DNA of 19,750 nt from Candidatus Dormiibacterota bacterium (GTDB taxonomy: Bacteria; Chloroflexota; Dormibacteria; Dormibacterales; Dormibacteraceae), in the NCBI GenBank assembly GCA_003151665.1, contig PLYD01000081.1, positions 28,424-48,173 of the forward strand, written 5' to 3'. The translations under genes and the position numbers were made by a program. This document shows, in pieces, positions 6,752 through 14,227 of the stretch. The notes under the pieces were generated by a model. It did not search any database. It was not told the DNA's origin and worked only from the letters and a program-made list of their open reading frames with translations. The number at the start of each line of letters is the position of its first letter. Position 1 is the stretch's first letter.

Positions 6752-9262
6752 ATCATCCTTCGCAATAACCTGACGCGCCGCGAGGCGCAGGACCGTGCCA
6801 CGCTCATCTCCGATGTCCACTACGACGTCGCCCTGGACCTGACGCAAGGCGACGAAACCTTCGGCTCCGACACGACGGTGACCTTCCGATGCCGCCGGCC
6901 GGGCTCGGACACTTTCATCGAGTTCATCGGCCCGGCCATCTCGAGAGCAGAGCTCAATGGCAAAGAGCTACCGACGAGCGCTTTTGACGGCGGGCGACTG
7001 CAGCTCACGGGCCTACAAGAGGACAACACGCTCGAGGTCTCCGGCACCGCGGACTACATGACCGACGGCACCGGGCTGCATCGGTTTCAGGATCCGCTCG
7101 ACGGGCGCGTGTACCTCCACAGCCAATTCGCTAGCTACGACGCGCACCGCGCCTTCGCGTGCTTCGACCAACCCGATCTGAAAGCGACCTACACCATCGA
7201 GGTGAAAGCGCCGGGGGACTGGGTGGTGGTGTCGAACACGCCAGGTAAACGCGATAGCGGGATGTGGCGATTCCCCAAGACCAAGCCGATGTCGACCTAC
7301 CTGGCCGCGATCGTTGCCGGCCATTACCACTCGGTCCACCAGGAGCACCGCGGCATCCCGCTCGGCATCTACTGCCGGCAGTCGCTGATGAAGTACCTCG
7401 ACCCTGACGAGCTGTTCGAGCTCACCCGGCAGGGGCTCGACTACTTCCAGGAGCGATTCGGCTACCCGTATGTCTTCGGCAAGTACGACCAGCTCTTCGT
7501 GCCTGAGTTCTCGGCCGGGGCGATGGAGAACGCCGGCTGCGTGACCTTCACTGAAGCGTACGTATTCAGGTCGCGCGTCACCGAGGCGCTGCGCATGCGG
7601 CGCGCGGAGACCCTGCTGCACGAGATGGCGCACATGTGGTTCGGCGACCTCGTAACGATGCGTTGGTGGGACGGCCTGTGGCTCAACGAGACGTTCGCGA
7701 CGTACATGGGCAACCTTGCCAACGTCGAAGCGACTCGTTTCACGAATAGCTGGACGACGTTCGCGATGAGCTTGAAGGCGAAGGCCAAAGCGCAGGACCA
7801 GCTTCCCACCACCCACCCCATCGTCGCCGAGATTCCGGACGTGGAATCGGTGCTGCTCAACTTCGACCCCATCACTTATGAGAAAGGTGGGTCGGCGCTC
7901 AAGCAGCTCGTGGCGTGGGTCGGCGAGGACGCATTCTTCAGCGGCGTCAACAACTACTTCAAGCGACACGAGTACGGGAACACAGAGGTGTCGGACTTCT
8001 TGGCGCCGCTGGAGGAGGCTTCGGGCCGCGACCTGAAGGCGTGGTCGAAGGTCTGGCTCGAGCAAGCCGGCGTCAACACCATCAGCGCGAAGATCGTCGC
8101 CGACGGCACGCGCATCAAGAGCGCGTCGCTCATCCAGACAGCACCGCCCGAGCACCCCACCCTGCGGCCGCACCGCTTGAAGGTGGGCCTGTTCGACATC
8201 CAGGGCAACGCGCTGGTGCGAAGAAAGGCGGTCGAGCTGGACATCGACGGCGCGACCACAGCGGTGCCGCAGCTAGCGGATGAACCGATACCCGACCTCG
8301 TGCTGCCGAACGACGACGACCTCACCTATACCAAGATCGACCTGGACACTCGGTCGCTGGCTACGCTCAAAACGCATCTGGGCGGCCTCGATGACGGGCT
8401 GGCGCGCGCGGTGCTGTGGGAGGCGCTGTGGGACATGGTGCGCGACGCCAAGCTGCGCGTCGCGGACTACCTGGAGATCTCGCTGGCCAACATCGACGTC
8501 GAGACCGATGCAGCGATCGCGGGGTCGCTGATCGGCAGGATGACCGGCGCCGTCGACAGGTACGCCGACCCCGGCCAGTGCGCAGCGCTAAGAGCGCAGG
8601 TGGCCAATGGCGCGAAGGAGCGCTTGAGCCGCATGGCCACGGGGACCGACCTGCAGCTGCTGTGGACCAACGCATTCATCGGAACGGCAAGGGAGCCAGA
8701 AGACATCGCGTGGGTGCGCGGTCTGCTGGATGGGACGACGAAGCTCGATGGGCTCCAGGTGGATTTCGCGGTGCGGTGGAGCGTGGTCAACGCGCTCGGC
8801 ATGATCGGCGAGGCAGGCGAGGAGCTGATCGCTGCGGAGCTCGAGCGGGACCCGACGGACCAGGGCCAACGAGCCGCAGCCGCAGCGAGAGCAGCGCGAC
8901 CCACCAAGGAGGCGAAGGCGGAGGCATGGGCAGAGGTCACGAGCCATGAACCGCCGCTGGCGATGAAGCGGGCGATCGCGTCGGGCTTCCACCGCGCGGA
9001 CCAGGAGGCGCTGCTGAGCGCGTACGAACAGCCCTACTTCGACAGCGTTATGAAGCTCTGGGAGGAGTTCGAGATCGAGGAAGCGCTGGGCTTCATCGGC
9101 TCGATGTACCCGCACATGGTGATCACGCAAGAGGTGGTGGACCGGACGGACACGTGGCTGAAGCGAGGCGAAGAGATCCCGGGCCCAATCAAGCGCTCCC
9201 TATTGGAATCCCAAGACGACCTGAAACGAGCTCTGAAATCCCGAGCGTTCAACGCCAGCTAA
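6752..9262 (+). CDS. pepN: M1-family zinc aminopeptidase (PepN), start codon uncertain
   Basis: Cytosolic metalloaminopeptidase removing N-terminal residues from peptides. Counting from 6752: GAMENAG near residue 256, the zinc site HEMAHMWFGD near 290, and the third zinc ligand Glu 19 residues after the second His, in LNETFATY. The transition-state Tyr follows in DPITYEKGG, and a long C-terminal ERAP1-like helical region completes a protein of about 830-836 residues, normal for actinobacterial PepN. The family's N-terminal motif (here NNLTRREAQDRATLISDV) is encoded from 6764, but no ATG, GTG or TTG occurs in frame between the preceding TAG (6740-6742) and GTG 6878. ATC 6752 or CTG 6770 are rare-start candidates; GTG 6878 would remove the first beta strands. 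A purine tract AGAAGAAA lies just upstream of ATC 6752. The gene is in the same frame as the pseudokinase gene, separated by one stop codon. Confidence 0.9.
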   Translation: MILRNNLTRREAQDRATLISDVHYDVALDLTQGDETFGSDTTVTFRCRRPGSDTFIEFIGPAISRAELNGKELPTSAFDGGRLQLTGLQEDNTLEVSGTADYMTDGTGLHRFQDPLDGRVYLHSQFASYDAHRAFACFDQPDLKATYTIEVKAPGDWVVVSNTPGKRDSGMWRFPKTKPMSTYLAAIVAGHYHSVHQEHRGIPLGIYCRQSLMKYLDPDELFELTRQGLDYFQERFGYPYVFGKYDQLFVPEFSAGAMENAGCVTFTEAYVFRSRVTEALRMRRAETLLHEMAHMWFGDLVTMRWWDGLWLNETFATYMGNLANVEATRFTNSWTTFAMSLKAKAKAQDQLPTTHPIVAEIPDVESVLLNFDPITYEKGGSALKQLVAWVGEDAFFSGVNNYFKRHEYGNTEVSDFLAPLEEASGRDLKAWSKVWLEQAGVNTISAKIVADGTRIKSASLIQTAPPEHPTLRPHRLKVGLFDIQGNALVRRKAVELDIDGATTAVPQLADEPIPDLVLPNDDDLTYTKIDLDTRSLATLKTHLGGLDDGLARAVLWEALWDMVRDAKLRVADYLEISLANIDVETDAAIAGSLIGRMTGAVDRYADPGQCAALRAQVANGAKERLSRMATGTDLQLLWTNAFIGTAREPEDIAWVRGLLDGTTKLDGLQVDFAVRWSVVNALGMIGEAGEELIAAELERDPTDQGQRAAAAARAARPTKEAKAEAWAEVTSHEPPLAMKRAIASGFHRADQEALLSAYEQPYFDSVMKLWEEFEIEEALGFIGSMYPHMVITQEVVDRTDTWLKRGEEIPGPIKRSLLESQDDLKRALKSRAFNAS

Positions 9263-9283
9263 CCTCCCCGCTTCGGCGGGAGG
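9263..9283 (+). terminator. Hairpin terminator candidate after pepN
   Basis: Starts directly after the TAA. CCTCCCCGC and GCGGGAGG form a GC-rich stem with one bulged C, closed by a stable C(TTCG)G tetraloop. No T-run follows, so it may end transcription only weakly or in both directions; the convergent reductase gene ends at 9350. The remaining bases up to 9349 hold only a G-run and no gene. Confidence 0.5.
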
Positions 9284-9349
9284 CGCGCATTAGATCAAAG
9301 CCCTTCGTCAAAGCGCGGGGGGGGCCCCGAGGAAAGCACGTCGCCCGAG

Positions 9350-10156
9350 TTAACTCTTTCCGACCCCGTACCGCAGAAACAGGTAATCCCCATGCTGCCG
9401 AGCGCTGAGGAGCTTGCTCCAGGCCCCGTTGGCAGGCAGCAGCTCGATCCCCTCGACCATCCCCAACCTCTTGTCCTTGCCCCGCCCCGCCAACACGGGC
9501 GACAGGGTGAGGAACACCTCGTCCAGCAGCCCCTCCCCAACCAGCTGCCCGGTCACGTGCGGCCCGGCCTCGCTGAGCAGCACATCGAGCCCACGCTCGC
9601 GAAGCTCGCCCACAACCTTGCCGACATCGAGGCTCTTGCCCTTCCCCAACACCACGAGCTCGCACGACGCGGGCAACCGCGACCCGATCTTCTTCGCCCC
9701 AGGGCTGGTGGTCATGACAATCGCGCCACGCACAAGGGCAGGATGAGAGAAATCAAGCTCCCCGCTCCCCGTGAGCACCACGAGGACGGGCTCCGCGCTG
9801 CGCCCCAGCGCGCTGCGCAAAGCGGTGAACTCGGTGGCGAGAGCGGGATACACATGCGCCGGCGTCCAGAGGTGGCCGGGCGTGGCGCGAAGCGTGCCGG
9901 CTCCAAGCACCACGGCATCAGCGCAAGCCCGAAGCAGCCCCATCACAAAGCGATCCGCGGGTGACTTGCCACTGATCACCGACCCAGCCGAGGGATTCGC
10001 ACCGAGCGTAACAACACCATCGATCGACGACACGAAGTTCGCATAGATCACCCGATCCCGAAAGCCGAGGCGCCCGTAAAGGTGCATCAGGTCGACGGGC
10101 AGCGCGTACTCAGGAAGGCCCTCGGCCTCGAACAAGACGTCGAATGGCGCCCGCAC
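9350..10156 (-). CDS. RibD C-terminal/dihydrofolate-reductase-fold reductase
   Basis: 268 residues from GTG 10156, directly after the folE TGA (TGAGTG). The middle and C-terminal parts match the reductase domain of RibD (pyrimidine reductase, COG1985, DHFR fold): FVSSIDGVVTLG, RACADAVVLGAGTLRATPG, LLSEAGPHVTGQLVGEGLLDE and TLSPVLAGRG. There is no deaminase domain. The N-terminal 35 residues (through LPVDLMHLYGRLGF) are an extra segment often seen in actinobacterial stand-alone members. In E. coli RibD this domain reduces a riboflavin intermediate with NADPH. Here the pairing with GTP cyclohydrolase I, and no other riboflavin gene nearby, leaves open a pteridine or dihydrofolate substrate instead. 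Substrate is therefore unassigned. Confidence 0.82.
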   Translation of the reverse strand: MRAPFDVLFEAEGLPEYALPVDLMHLYGRLGFRDRVIYANFVSSIDGVVTLGANPSAGSVISGKSPADRFVMGLLRACADAVVLGAGTLRATPGHLWTPAHVYPALATEFTALRSALGRSAEPVLVVLTGSGELDFSHPALVRGAIVMTTSPGAKKIGSRLPASCELVVLGKGKSLDVGKVVGELRERGLDVLLSEAGPHVTGQLVGEGLLDEVFLTLSPVLAGRGKDKRLGMVEGIELLPANGAWSKLLSARQHGDYLFLRYGVGKS

Positions 10157-10807
10157 TCAGTGCCTGGACTGCGAGGCGGCCTGGAGAAACTCCGTCCTCA
10201 GCTGCGGGTCGGTCTCATAGTTGCCGCGCCAGAACGAGGTGATGGTGCGCGAGTGGTCCTCGCGCACGCCCCGCATCTGCGTGCACAGGTGCATCGCCGA
10301 AAGGTGCACCGCAACACCGTGCGGCTGCAGGACGCGCACCAGCTCATCGGCGATCTGCACTCCGACCCGCTCCTGGACCGTAAAGCGTCGGGCGAAAACG
10401 CGGACCAGCCGCGTCAACTTGGAGATACCGATGATCTCCTCATGCGCGATGTAGCCGATGTACACGTGCCCGTGGAACGGAAGAACGTGGTGCTCGCACA
10501 GGGAGAAGAACTCGATCGGCCCCTCGATGACCTGCGCGATGCTGCAATCCGGGCCCCCGCGGCACTCGGTGGGAAAGGCGGTCAGGAGCTTGGGGTCGCC
10601 CTCATAGCCGATGGTGGCGTCGTACAGCGCACGCACAAAACGGGTTGGCGTCTGGAGGGTTCCGGGCGTGCCGAGGTCCATCCCAAAGGCTTCGAACATC
10701 TCAGCAGCGTTGGCCTCGAACTTCTTCCAGTTTTCAGGGCTGACGGTCCGCGGCTGAACCTGTTCCCAATGGGTTGTCTCCTCGGGGTCGAAGGCGAGAC
10801 TCGTCAT
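10157..10807 (-). CDS. folE: GTP cyclohydrolase I
   Basis: Converts GTP to 7,8-dihydroneopterin triphosphate, the first step of folate and other pterins. 216 residues from ATG 10807, with AAGGAG eight bases upstream as a good ribosome site. Zinc ligands are present: Cys104 and His107 in FFSLCEHHVLPFHG and Cys175 in AMHLCTQMRGV. The core ISKLTRLVRVFARRFTVQER and the C-terminal SRTITSFWRG are also typical. It is the first gene of a two-gene unit with the RibD/DHFR-like reductase, with no spacing between them, which suggests that the reductase works on a product of this pathway. The 90 bases upstream (10808-10897) hold its leader; I see only a weak TAGAGT -10-like hexamer there. Confidence 0.95.
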   Translation of the reverse strand: MTSLAFDPEETTHWEQVQPRTVSPENWKKFEANAAEMFEAFGMDLGTPGTLQTPTRFVRALYDATIGYEGDPKLLTAFPTECRGGPDCSIAQVIEGPIEFFSLCEHHVLPFHGHVYIGYIAHEEIIGISKLTRLVRVFARRFTVQERVGVQIADELVRVLQPHGVAVHLSAMHLCTQMRGVREDHSRTITSFWRGNYETDPQLRTEFLQAASQSRH

Positions 10808-10897
10808 GAGCTGACTCCTTGGTATGGATCGTTAGGGGATCAACTCACTCTACGATTTCGGGCTAATCGATCTCAGACGAGTAGGTTCAGGACACGA

Positions 10898-12082
10898 TCA
10901 GCCCAGGGCGATGGCCGCGCGCGCCTGCTGGATCATTGCCACGTCAATCGCGTCTTGCAGCTTGAGGCTCCCTGCGGGCACGACCAGCATGATTTCGTTC
11001 GTGATCGCGCCTGCTCGCCAAACCACCAAGAAATGGCTCTGGTTTTGCGTGACGGTGGTGGTGGCAAAACCCTCATCCCCGAGGCCGGCGACTGCGTTCC
11101 AACCCCCGGCAGCGCTCCGATTGGCCATCAGGGCTGTGGCAACCGCTTTGCTGCCGGCTGAGCTCGGAGCGACACTCGCCGCGCTGAGAATGGTGCGCTT
11201 GAGCTTTGCGTTCTGAAAAACGATGGAGAGGCTGGAGACCGCAGGCACGCATTTGGCGCACAGCGGACTAGTACCGTACTGGCCGGCGACGTAGCCCACC
11301 CTCAGGTCGGTTGGCTTGATGAGGATTGAGCTCAGGTCCAACGGCCCAGCGGATGGAGAAGGCGAATTCGAGGGCTGCGAAGGACTTGGGGACGCGGCAA
11401 TGTTCACGGCCGATGGCAGATTGAACTGAAGGCGGCCAGTCAACCGTCCGACCACAACCAGCGCGAGGACCAGCACGACGGCGATCGCGATGTACGTGAA
11501 CGCGAGCCGCCTCGTCTTCGCAGAGGTGGCGCCGCCCGCAGCCGCCCTCGGAATCGCAGCTCTCCGCGCCGGCTGCGCCCCGGGCGCCGGCCGAGCCGTG
11601 CCTAGAAATTGCTCTACCGCCTGCTCCATCTCCTCAGTCGTGATCAGGCCCTGGCGCTGGAGCGCCGCCAGCGAATGGATCCGCTCCTCCGGTGGCACCA
11701 CGATTGCAGGCCCGGCAAGGTCTTTGGTCAGGCGCGGAGGGCCGAACTCGATCGCCGCGTATGGCCAGTCGGCGATGCGCCAGATTGCCTGCACCCCATA
11801 TTCGCTATGGGGCAGGATCTCGAGTCCGCGGGCCTCGACAACCTCGCCCGGCATTGTTTGCGACGTGAGGCGCGAAGGCGGCTGCGTCGAGACGTCATCC
11901 CGGAAGAGCTCGAAGCCGACCAGCTGCCGGGTTGCCGGGTCGAAGTCCGGCGCCTTCCAGGCGAGGTCGATCAGCGCGCCACGCACTGTGGCGACGAGCT
12001 CCTGAACCCGGAGATCTGAACTTATAGCCGTCTTCTCTCGCCTCGGCGCGATGATGCTCCGTGGCCACGCCGAAGGCAACAC
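10898..12082 (-). CDS. Single-pass membrane protein with FN3-like and SHOCT-like segments
   Basis: 394 residues from GTG 12082; a later GTG (codon 33) is a possible alternative start. Residues about 30-112 resemble a fibronectin type III fold (LIDLAWKAPDFDPATRQLVG, then ILPHSEYGVQAIWR). Residues about 133-162 (ERIHSLAALQRQGLITTEEM) resemble the SHOCT short helical motif. An Ala/Pro linker leads to one membrane helix at about 194-213 (AFTYIAIAVVLVLALVVVGR). A Ser/Pro stretch (SPSPSQPSNSPSPSAG) and an outer domain of about 145 residues follow, the latter with a CAKC pair and the segment GLGDEGFATTTVTQNQSHF. The lack of an N-terminal signal suggests the N-terminus is inside. Function is unknown. 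The plan of cytosolic domain, linker, helix, Ser/Pro spacer and outer domain resembles the pseudokinase at 4715-6742. Confidence 0.75.
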   Translation of the reverse strand: MLPSAWPRSIIAPRREKTAISSDLRVQELVATVRGALIDLAWKAPDFDPATRQLVGFELFRDDVSTQPPSRLTSQTMPGEVVEARGLEILPHSEYGVQAIWRIADWPYAAIEFGPPRLTKDLAGPAIVVPPEERIHSLAALQRQGLITTEEMEQAVEQFLGTARPAPGAQPARRAAIPRAAAGGATSAKTRRLAFTYIAIAVVLVLALVVVGRLTGRLQFNLPSAVNIAASPSPSQPSNSPSPSAGPLDLSSILIKPTDLRVGYVAGQYGTSPLCAKCVPAVSSLSIVFQNAKLKRTILSAASVAPSSAGSKAVATALMANRSAAGGWNAVAGLGDEGFATTTVTQNQSHFLVVWRAGAITNEIMLVVPAGSLKLQDAIDVAMIQQARAAIALG

Positions 12083-12097
12083 CCCTGGCGTCAGGGG
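12082..12097 (-). other. Perfect hairpin at the start codon of the membrane protein
   Basis: On the minus strand CCCCTG-ACGC-CAGGGG forms a 6-bp GC-rich stem with a 4-base loop. The last G of the stem is the first base of the GTG start, so the AGGGG that could serve as ribosome site is paired. It could lower translation, or be a terminator left from the phosphoesterase remnant ending at 12134. No T-run follows. Confidence 0.4.
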
Positions 12098-12133
12098 CGA
12101 GCTATCTCCCGCCGGCGAACTGAAGGGCCCGCT

Positions 12134-12345
12134 CTAGAAGCTGAAGCACTCCATGAGGTTGCCGATGCTGCTCAGCCCATCGCCTGGGGGTGCCGGAGGA
12201 CCGGCAAGGGCGGGGGCCGGCCGCCGCCTCGTAATTCCCTCCCACCGGGGTCGACACGTCGAACATGTGGTTGACAGAGGCCAGAGTCGGCAAGCCGAAC
12301 ACCGACTCGATGAACTTGAGGACGGAGCTGTGCTCGTATCGGGAC
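12134..12345 (-). pseudogene. C-terminal remnant of a phospholipase C / phosphoesterase-family protein
   Basis: Read on minus from about 12341, the sequence encodes RYEHSSVLKFIESVFGLP, close to the conserved C-terminal motif (D/E-H-T/S-S-x-L-x-F-I-E) of the bacterial phospholipase C/acid phosphatase family. VNHMFDVSTPVGGNYEAAAG follows. The frame then breaks in a run of C on this strand (G-run at 12212-12216). Removing one base restores PALAGPPAPPGDGLSSIGNL and then MECFSF with a stop at 12134, a plausible native C-terminus. Upstream of about 12345 the match stops and a TGA is in frame. The remaining about 70 residues lack the catalytic N-terminal domain. The frameshift may be real decay or a homopolymer error. 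Family assignment rests on the motif alone. Confidence 0.6.
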
Positions 12346-12613
12346 CAGGCTCTTCATCCGCGTCGACAACGGTAAGTGGGGCCAAAAACGCGAGAGTGCG
12401 TCGCCCACTGCGCCAAGCACTTACCCGGTTGAGCAGATCATCTCCGGTGTTGCTTTCTGGCACACTCGATCGAGCTCCGGCAGCAGCTCGTTCGACCTTT
12501 GGATCCGCGAGACGGATGGTTACCCCGTCCAGCTCCAGTACGCCAGCACAAGCGGCACGCTGACCATGAACTTCAACTCGTACAACAAGAGCCCGGTAAT
12601 CACGATCCCCTAG
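12341..12613 (+). pseudogene. C-terminal remnant of an unrecognised secreted-type protein
   Basis: An open frame of about 90 codons ends at TAG 12611-12613 and reads like real protein: TRLFIRVDNGKWGQKRESA, then FWHTRSSSGSSSFDLWIRET, then YPVQLQYASTSGTLTMNF and a final SPVITIP. It is rich in Ser, Thr and aromatic residues and looks like an all-beta extracytoplasmic domain. In frame there is no ATG, GTG or TTG before the Met near the end, and TGA at 12317-12319 blocks it upstream. It therefore has no usable start and is probably the 3' end of a broken gene. I do not recognise the family. Its left edge coincides with the edge of the minus-strand phosphoesterase remnant. Confidence 0.5.
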
Positions 12614-12671
12614 GGTTAGTCGCTCAGTCCGTCCCCGGGTCGAAACGTCAAGCTCGTGCGGATGCGGCGGA

Positions 12672-12920
12672 TTGAGGATCGGCGCGGATAGGTTGCTGAG
12701 CCGGCAGCTGGTCGCGTTTATCGCGGTCATGACGGCGCTGGCGCTCACAGCGGTCGCGGCATGGGTCGCCAGTCCACTCGTGTGCCCGGTCGGCGAGGGC
12801 TGTCCGCCGGCAAGTTTCGTTTCCGGCCTGCCTCCCCCTCTTGCGGTTGGCCTGTTGTGGGTGTTGGTAGTGGCCCTCAACGCCGTGGTCCTTGTATTGC
12901 GGCACGGGCCCTACTCGTAG
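12672..12920 (+). CDS. Small two-helix membrane protein
   Basis: 82 residues from TTG 12672; a second TTG eight codons on could also serve. Two hydrophobic helices are clear: about residues 13-35 (LVAFIAVMTALALTAVAAWV) and 56-76 (LAVGLLWVLVVALNAVVLVL). The loop between them holds two cysteines in PLVCPVGEGCPP, which may form a disulfide outside the cell. The short C-terminal tail is RHGPYS. No family is recognised and there is no clear ribosome site. The hydrophobic pattern supports a real gene, but it could also be a remnant in the decayed region just to its left. Confidence 0.5.
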   Translation: MRIGADRLLSRQLVAFIAVMTALALTAVAAWVASPLVCPVGEGCPPASFVSGLPPPLAVGLLWVLVVALNAVVLVLRHGPYS

Positions 12921-12972
12921 AGCCACGCACACCGCGGCAGGTTCGAGACAGCGGTGCTACCGTCATCTCGCC

Positions 12973-13386
12973 GTGAGTCCCTCCTCACAGGGCGGCGTAT
13001 TCGCGGACGAACCTTGGCTCTCAGTTCAAGCGGATCCTGAGAGCCGTTGCGTCTATGTGGAGTGGAAGGGCTTCGCCAACAGCGTCGAATTCCGGGCCGG
13101 CACGACACGAATCCTCGATGCCATTCGAGCCATCGGCGCGGCCTCGCTGATAAGCGACAACCGCAGGCTGGAAGGCGTCACCGAACAAGATCAGCTATGG
13201 ATTCGGGATACCTGGACCCCACTGGCGGTCACTTTCGGCCTGGCACGCATTGCGGTGGTGGTGCCCCACCGCGGGCTGGGCAAGATTGCCTCGGAACAGA
13301 TGCTCAGTCAGGTCGGGATGAAGGCGTTTTCAACACGTACCTTCACGACAGTCTCTGAGGCGATGGAGTGGGCGGCCGAGTCCTGA
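12973..13386 (+). CDS. STAS/SpoIIAA-like domain protein
   Basis: 137 residues from GTG 12973; the frame is open further upstream, but those residues (RRATHTAAGSRQRCYRHLA) look non-coding. The whole protein resembles the single-domain STAS/SEC14-like (SpoIIAA-like) family. A strand VYVEWKGFANSVEF is followed by a helix (TTRILDAIRAIGAA), then SLISDNRRLEGVTEQDQLWI, TWTPLAVTFGLARIAVVVPH and a C-terminal FTTVSEAMEWAAES. Such proteins are soluble and usually act in small regulatory or lipid-associated roles; the specific role here is unknown. No anti-sigma factor or kinase partner is adjacent. It lies just upstream of tRNA-Ser on the same strand. Confidence 0.65.
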   Translation: MSPSSQGGVFADEPWLSVQADPESRCVYVEWKGFANSVEFRAGTTRILDAIRAIGAASLISDNRRLEGVTEQDQLWIRDTWTPLAVTFGLARIAVVVPHRGLGKIASEQMLSQVGMKAFSTRTFTTVSEAMEWAAES

Positions 13387-13426
13387 CACGGATCCGACTG
13401 CTCCCAACTTAAACTTTCATTCGAAC

Positions 13427-13518
13427 GGACAGGTGGCCGAGTCCGGTTGAAGGCGCGGCATTGGAAATGCCGTATAGCTGCAAGGCTATCTTGGGTTCAA
13501 ATCCCAACCTGTCCGCCA
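13427..13518 (+). tRNA. tRNA-Ser (anticodon GGA), CCA encoded
   Basis: The acceptor stem GGACAGG pairs with CCTGTCC (13508-13514), followed by discriminator G and an encoded CCA (13516-13518). The anticodon stem CGGCA/TGCCG closes the loop TTGGAAA, giving anticodon GGA for serine codons UCC and UCU. A long variable arm (ATAGC with GCTAT) fits a class II tRNA. The T arm is TTGGG-TTCAAAT-CCCAA. A TAAACT hexamer at 13410-13415 is placed about right for a -10 box, but no -35 fits well. The 3' end is 7 bases from the convergent rpiA stop. Confidence 0.95.
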
Positions 13519-13525
13519 ACTTGCC

Positions 13526-14227
13526 CTACAGGCTCGCGGCGGCTCCCGACTGTCTTCCCACCACCAGCGGGCCGTCCGGGCCCGCCACGATGCACGTGTC
13601 GGTCATACCGATGAACAGGCCGTGCTCGACCACACCGATCATCGCCTTCAGGTCAGCTGCGAGGGCCGGTGCATTGTCGATGCCTTCGGCCAGCGTTAGG
13701 TCGAGGATCAGGTTGCCGTTGTCCGTGATGTAGGGCGCCTCTTCCCCACCTCGCACCGTCAGGCTCGTCGCCACCGACGCCAGGCGGTGGGCGGTGGTCC
13801 GCCACAGAAATCCCGACACCTCGACCGGCAGCACGCCGACGCCCAGCTTCTTGACCACCTTGGATTCGTCGATGACCACGATGAATCGTTTTGAGGCCGC
13901 GGCCACGAGCTTCTCCCGGAACAGCGCGCCGCCCCTTCCCTTGATGAGGTTCAGCGCCTGGTCCACCTCGTCCGCCCCATCGACCGTGAGGTCGATCTGG
14001 CCGATGAGCTCGGTGACGATCGGGATGCCGTTGGCCGCCGCCAGGTTCGCCGTGGCCCTTGAGGTGGGAACGCCCCTCACCTTCATGCCTTCCTTGACCA
14101 GCTGTCCCAGGCCTTCCGTGAAGTAATTGGCCGTGGAGCCGCTGCCCAGGCCGATCAGCATGCCGTCGCGGACCAGCTCCAGCGCCTTCTCGGCGGCCGC
14201 TCGCTTGAGGTCGTCCTGCTCAGACAA
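13526..14227 (-). CDS. rpiA: Ribose-5-phosphate isomerase A
   Basis: Interconverts ribulose-5-phosphate and ribose-5-phosphate. The chosen start is TTG 14227, overlapping the rpe stop by 8 bases and giving 233 residues, the usual family size; the frame stays open upstream through rpe but that part is antisense-like. Motifs: GLGSGSTANYF (phosphate loop), DLTVDGADEVD (Asp83, Asp86), KGRGGALFREK (Lys96 and the catalytic Glu105) and VIDESKVVKKLG. Last gene of the pentose phosphate operon, ending 7 bases from the convergent tRNA-Ser; no terminator hairpin is visible in that gap. Confidence 0.95.
   Translation of the reverse strand: MSEQDDLKRAAAEKALELVRDGMLIGLGSGSTANYFTEGLGQLVKEGMKVRGVPTSRATANLAAANGIPIVTELIGQIDLTVDGADEVDQALNLIKGRGGALFREKLVAAASKRFIVVIDESKVVKKLGVGVLPVEVSGFLWRTTAHRLASVATSLTVRGGEEAPYITDNGNLILDLTLAEGIDNAPALAADLKAMIGVVEHGLFIGMTDTCIVAGPDGPLVVGRQSGAAASL

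Noticed and set aside
9297..9320. Direct repeat ATCAAAGC / GTCAAAGC next to a G-run after pepN
   Set aside because: Short and imperfect in an 87-base gap; no sign of a mobile element or array.
12134..12880. 248-residue minus-strand open frame across the decayed region
   Set aside because: Only its last part (ending MECFSF) resembles protein, and that belongs to the phosphoesterase remnant after a frameshift; the rest is antisense to the plus-strand small membrane protein and remnant.
13427..13518. tRNA-Ser as an attachment site for an integrated element
   Set aside because: The 3' end of the tRNA faces rpiA 7 bases away, with no integrase and no repeat of the tRNA 3' end; the decayed region is on the 5' side, opposite to the usual integration side.
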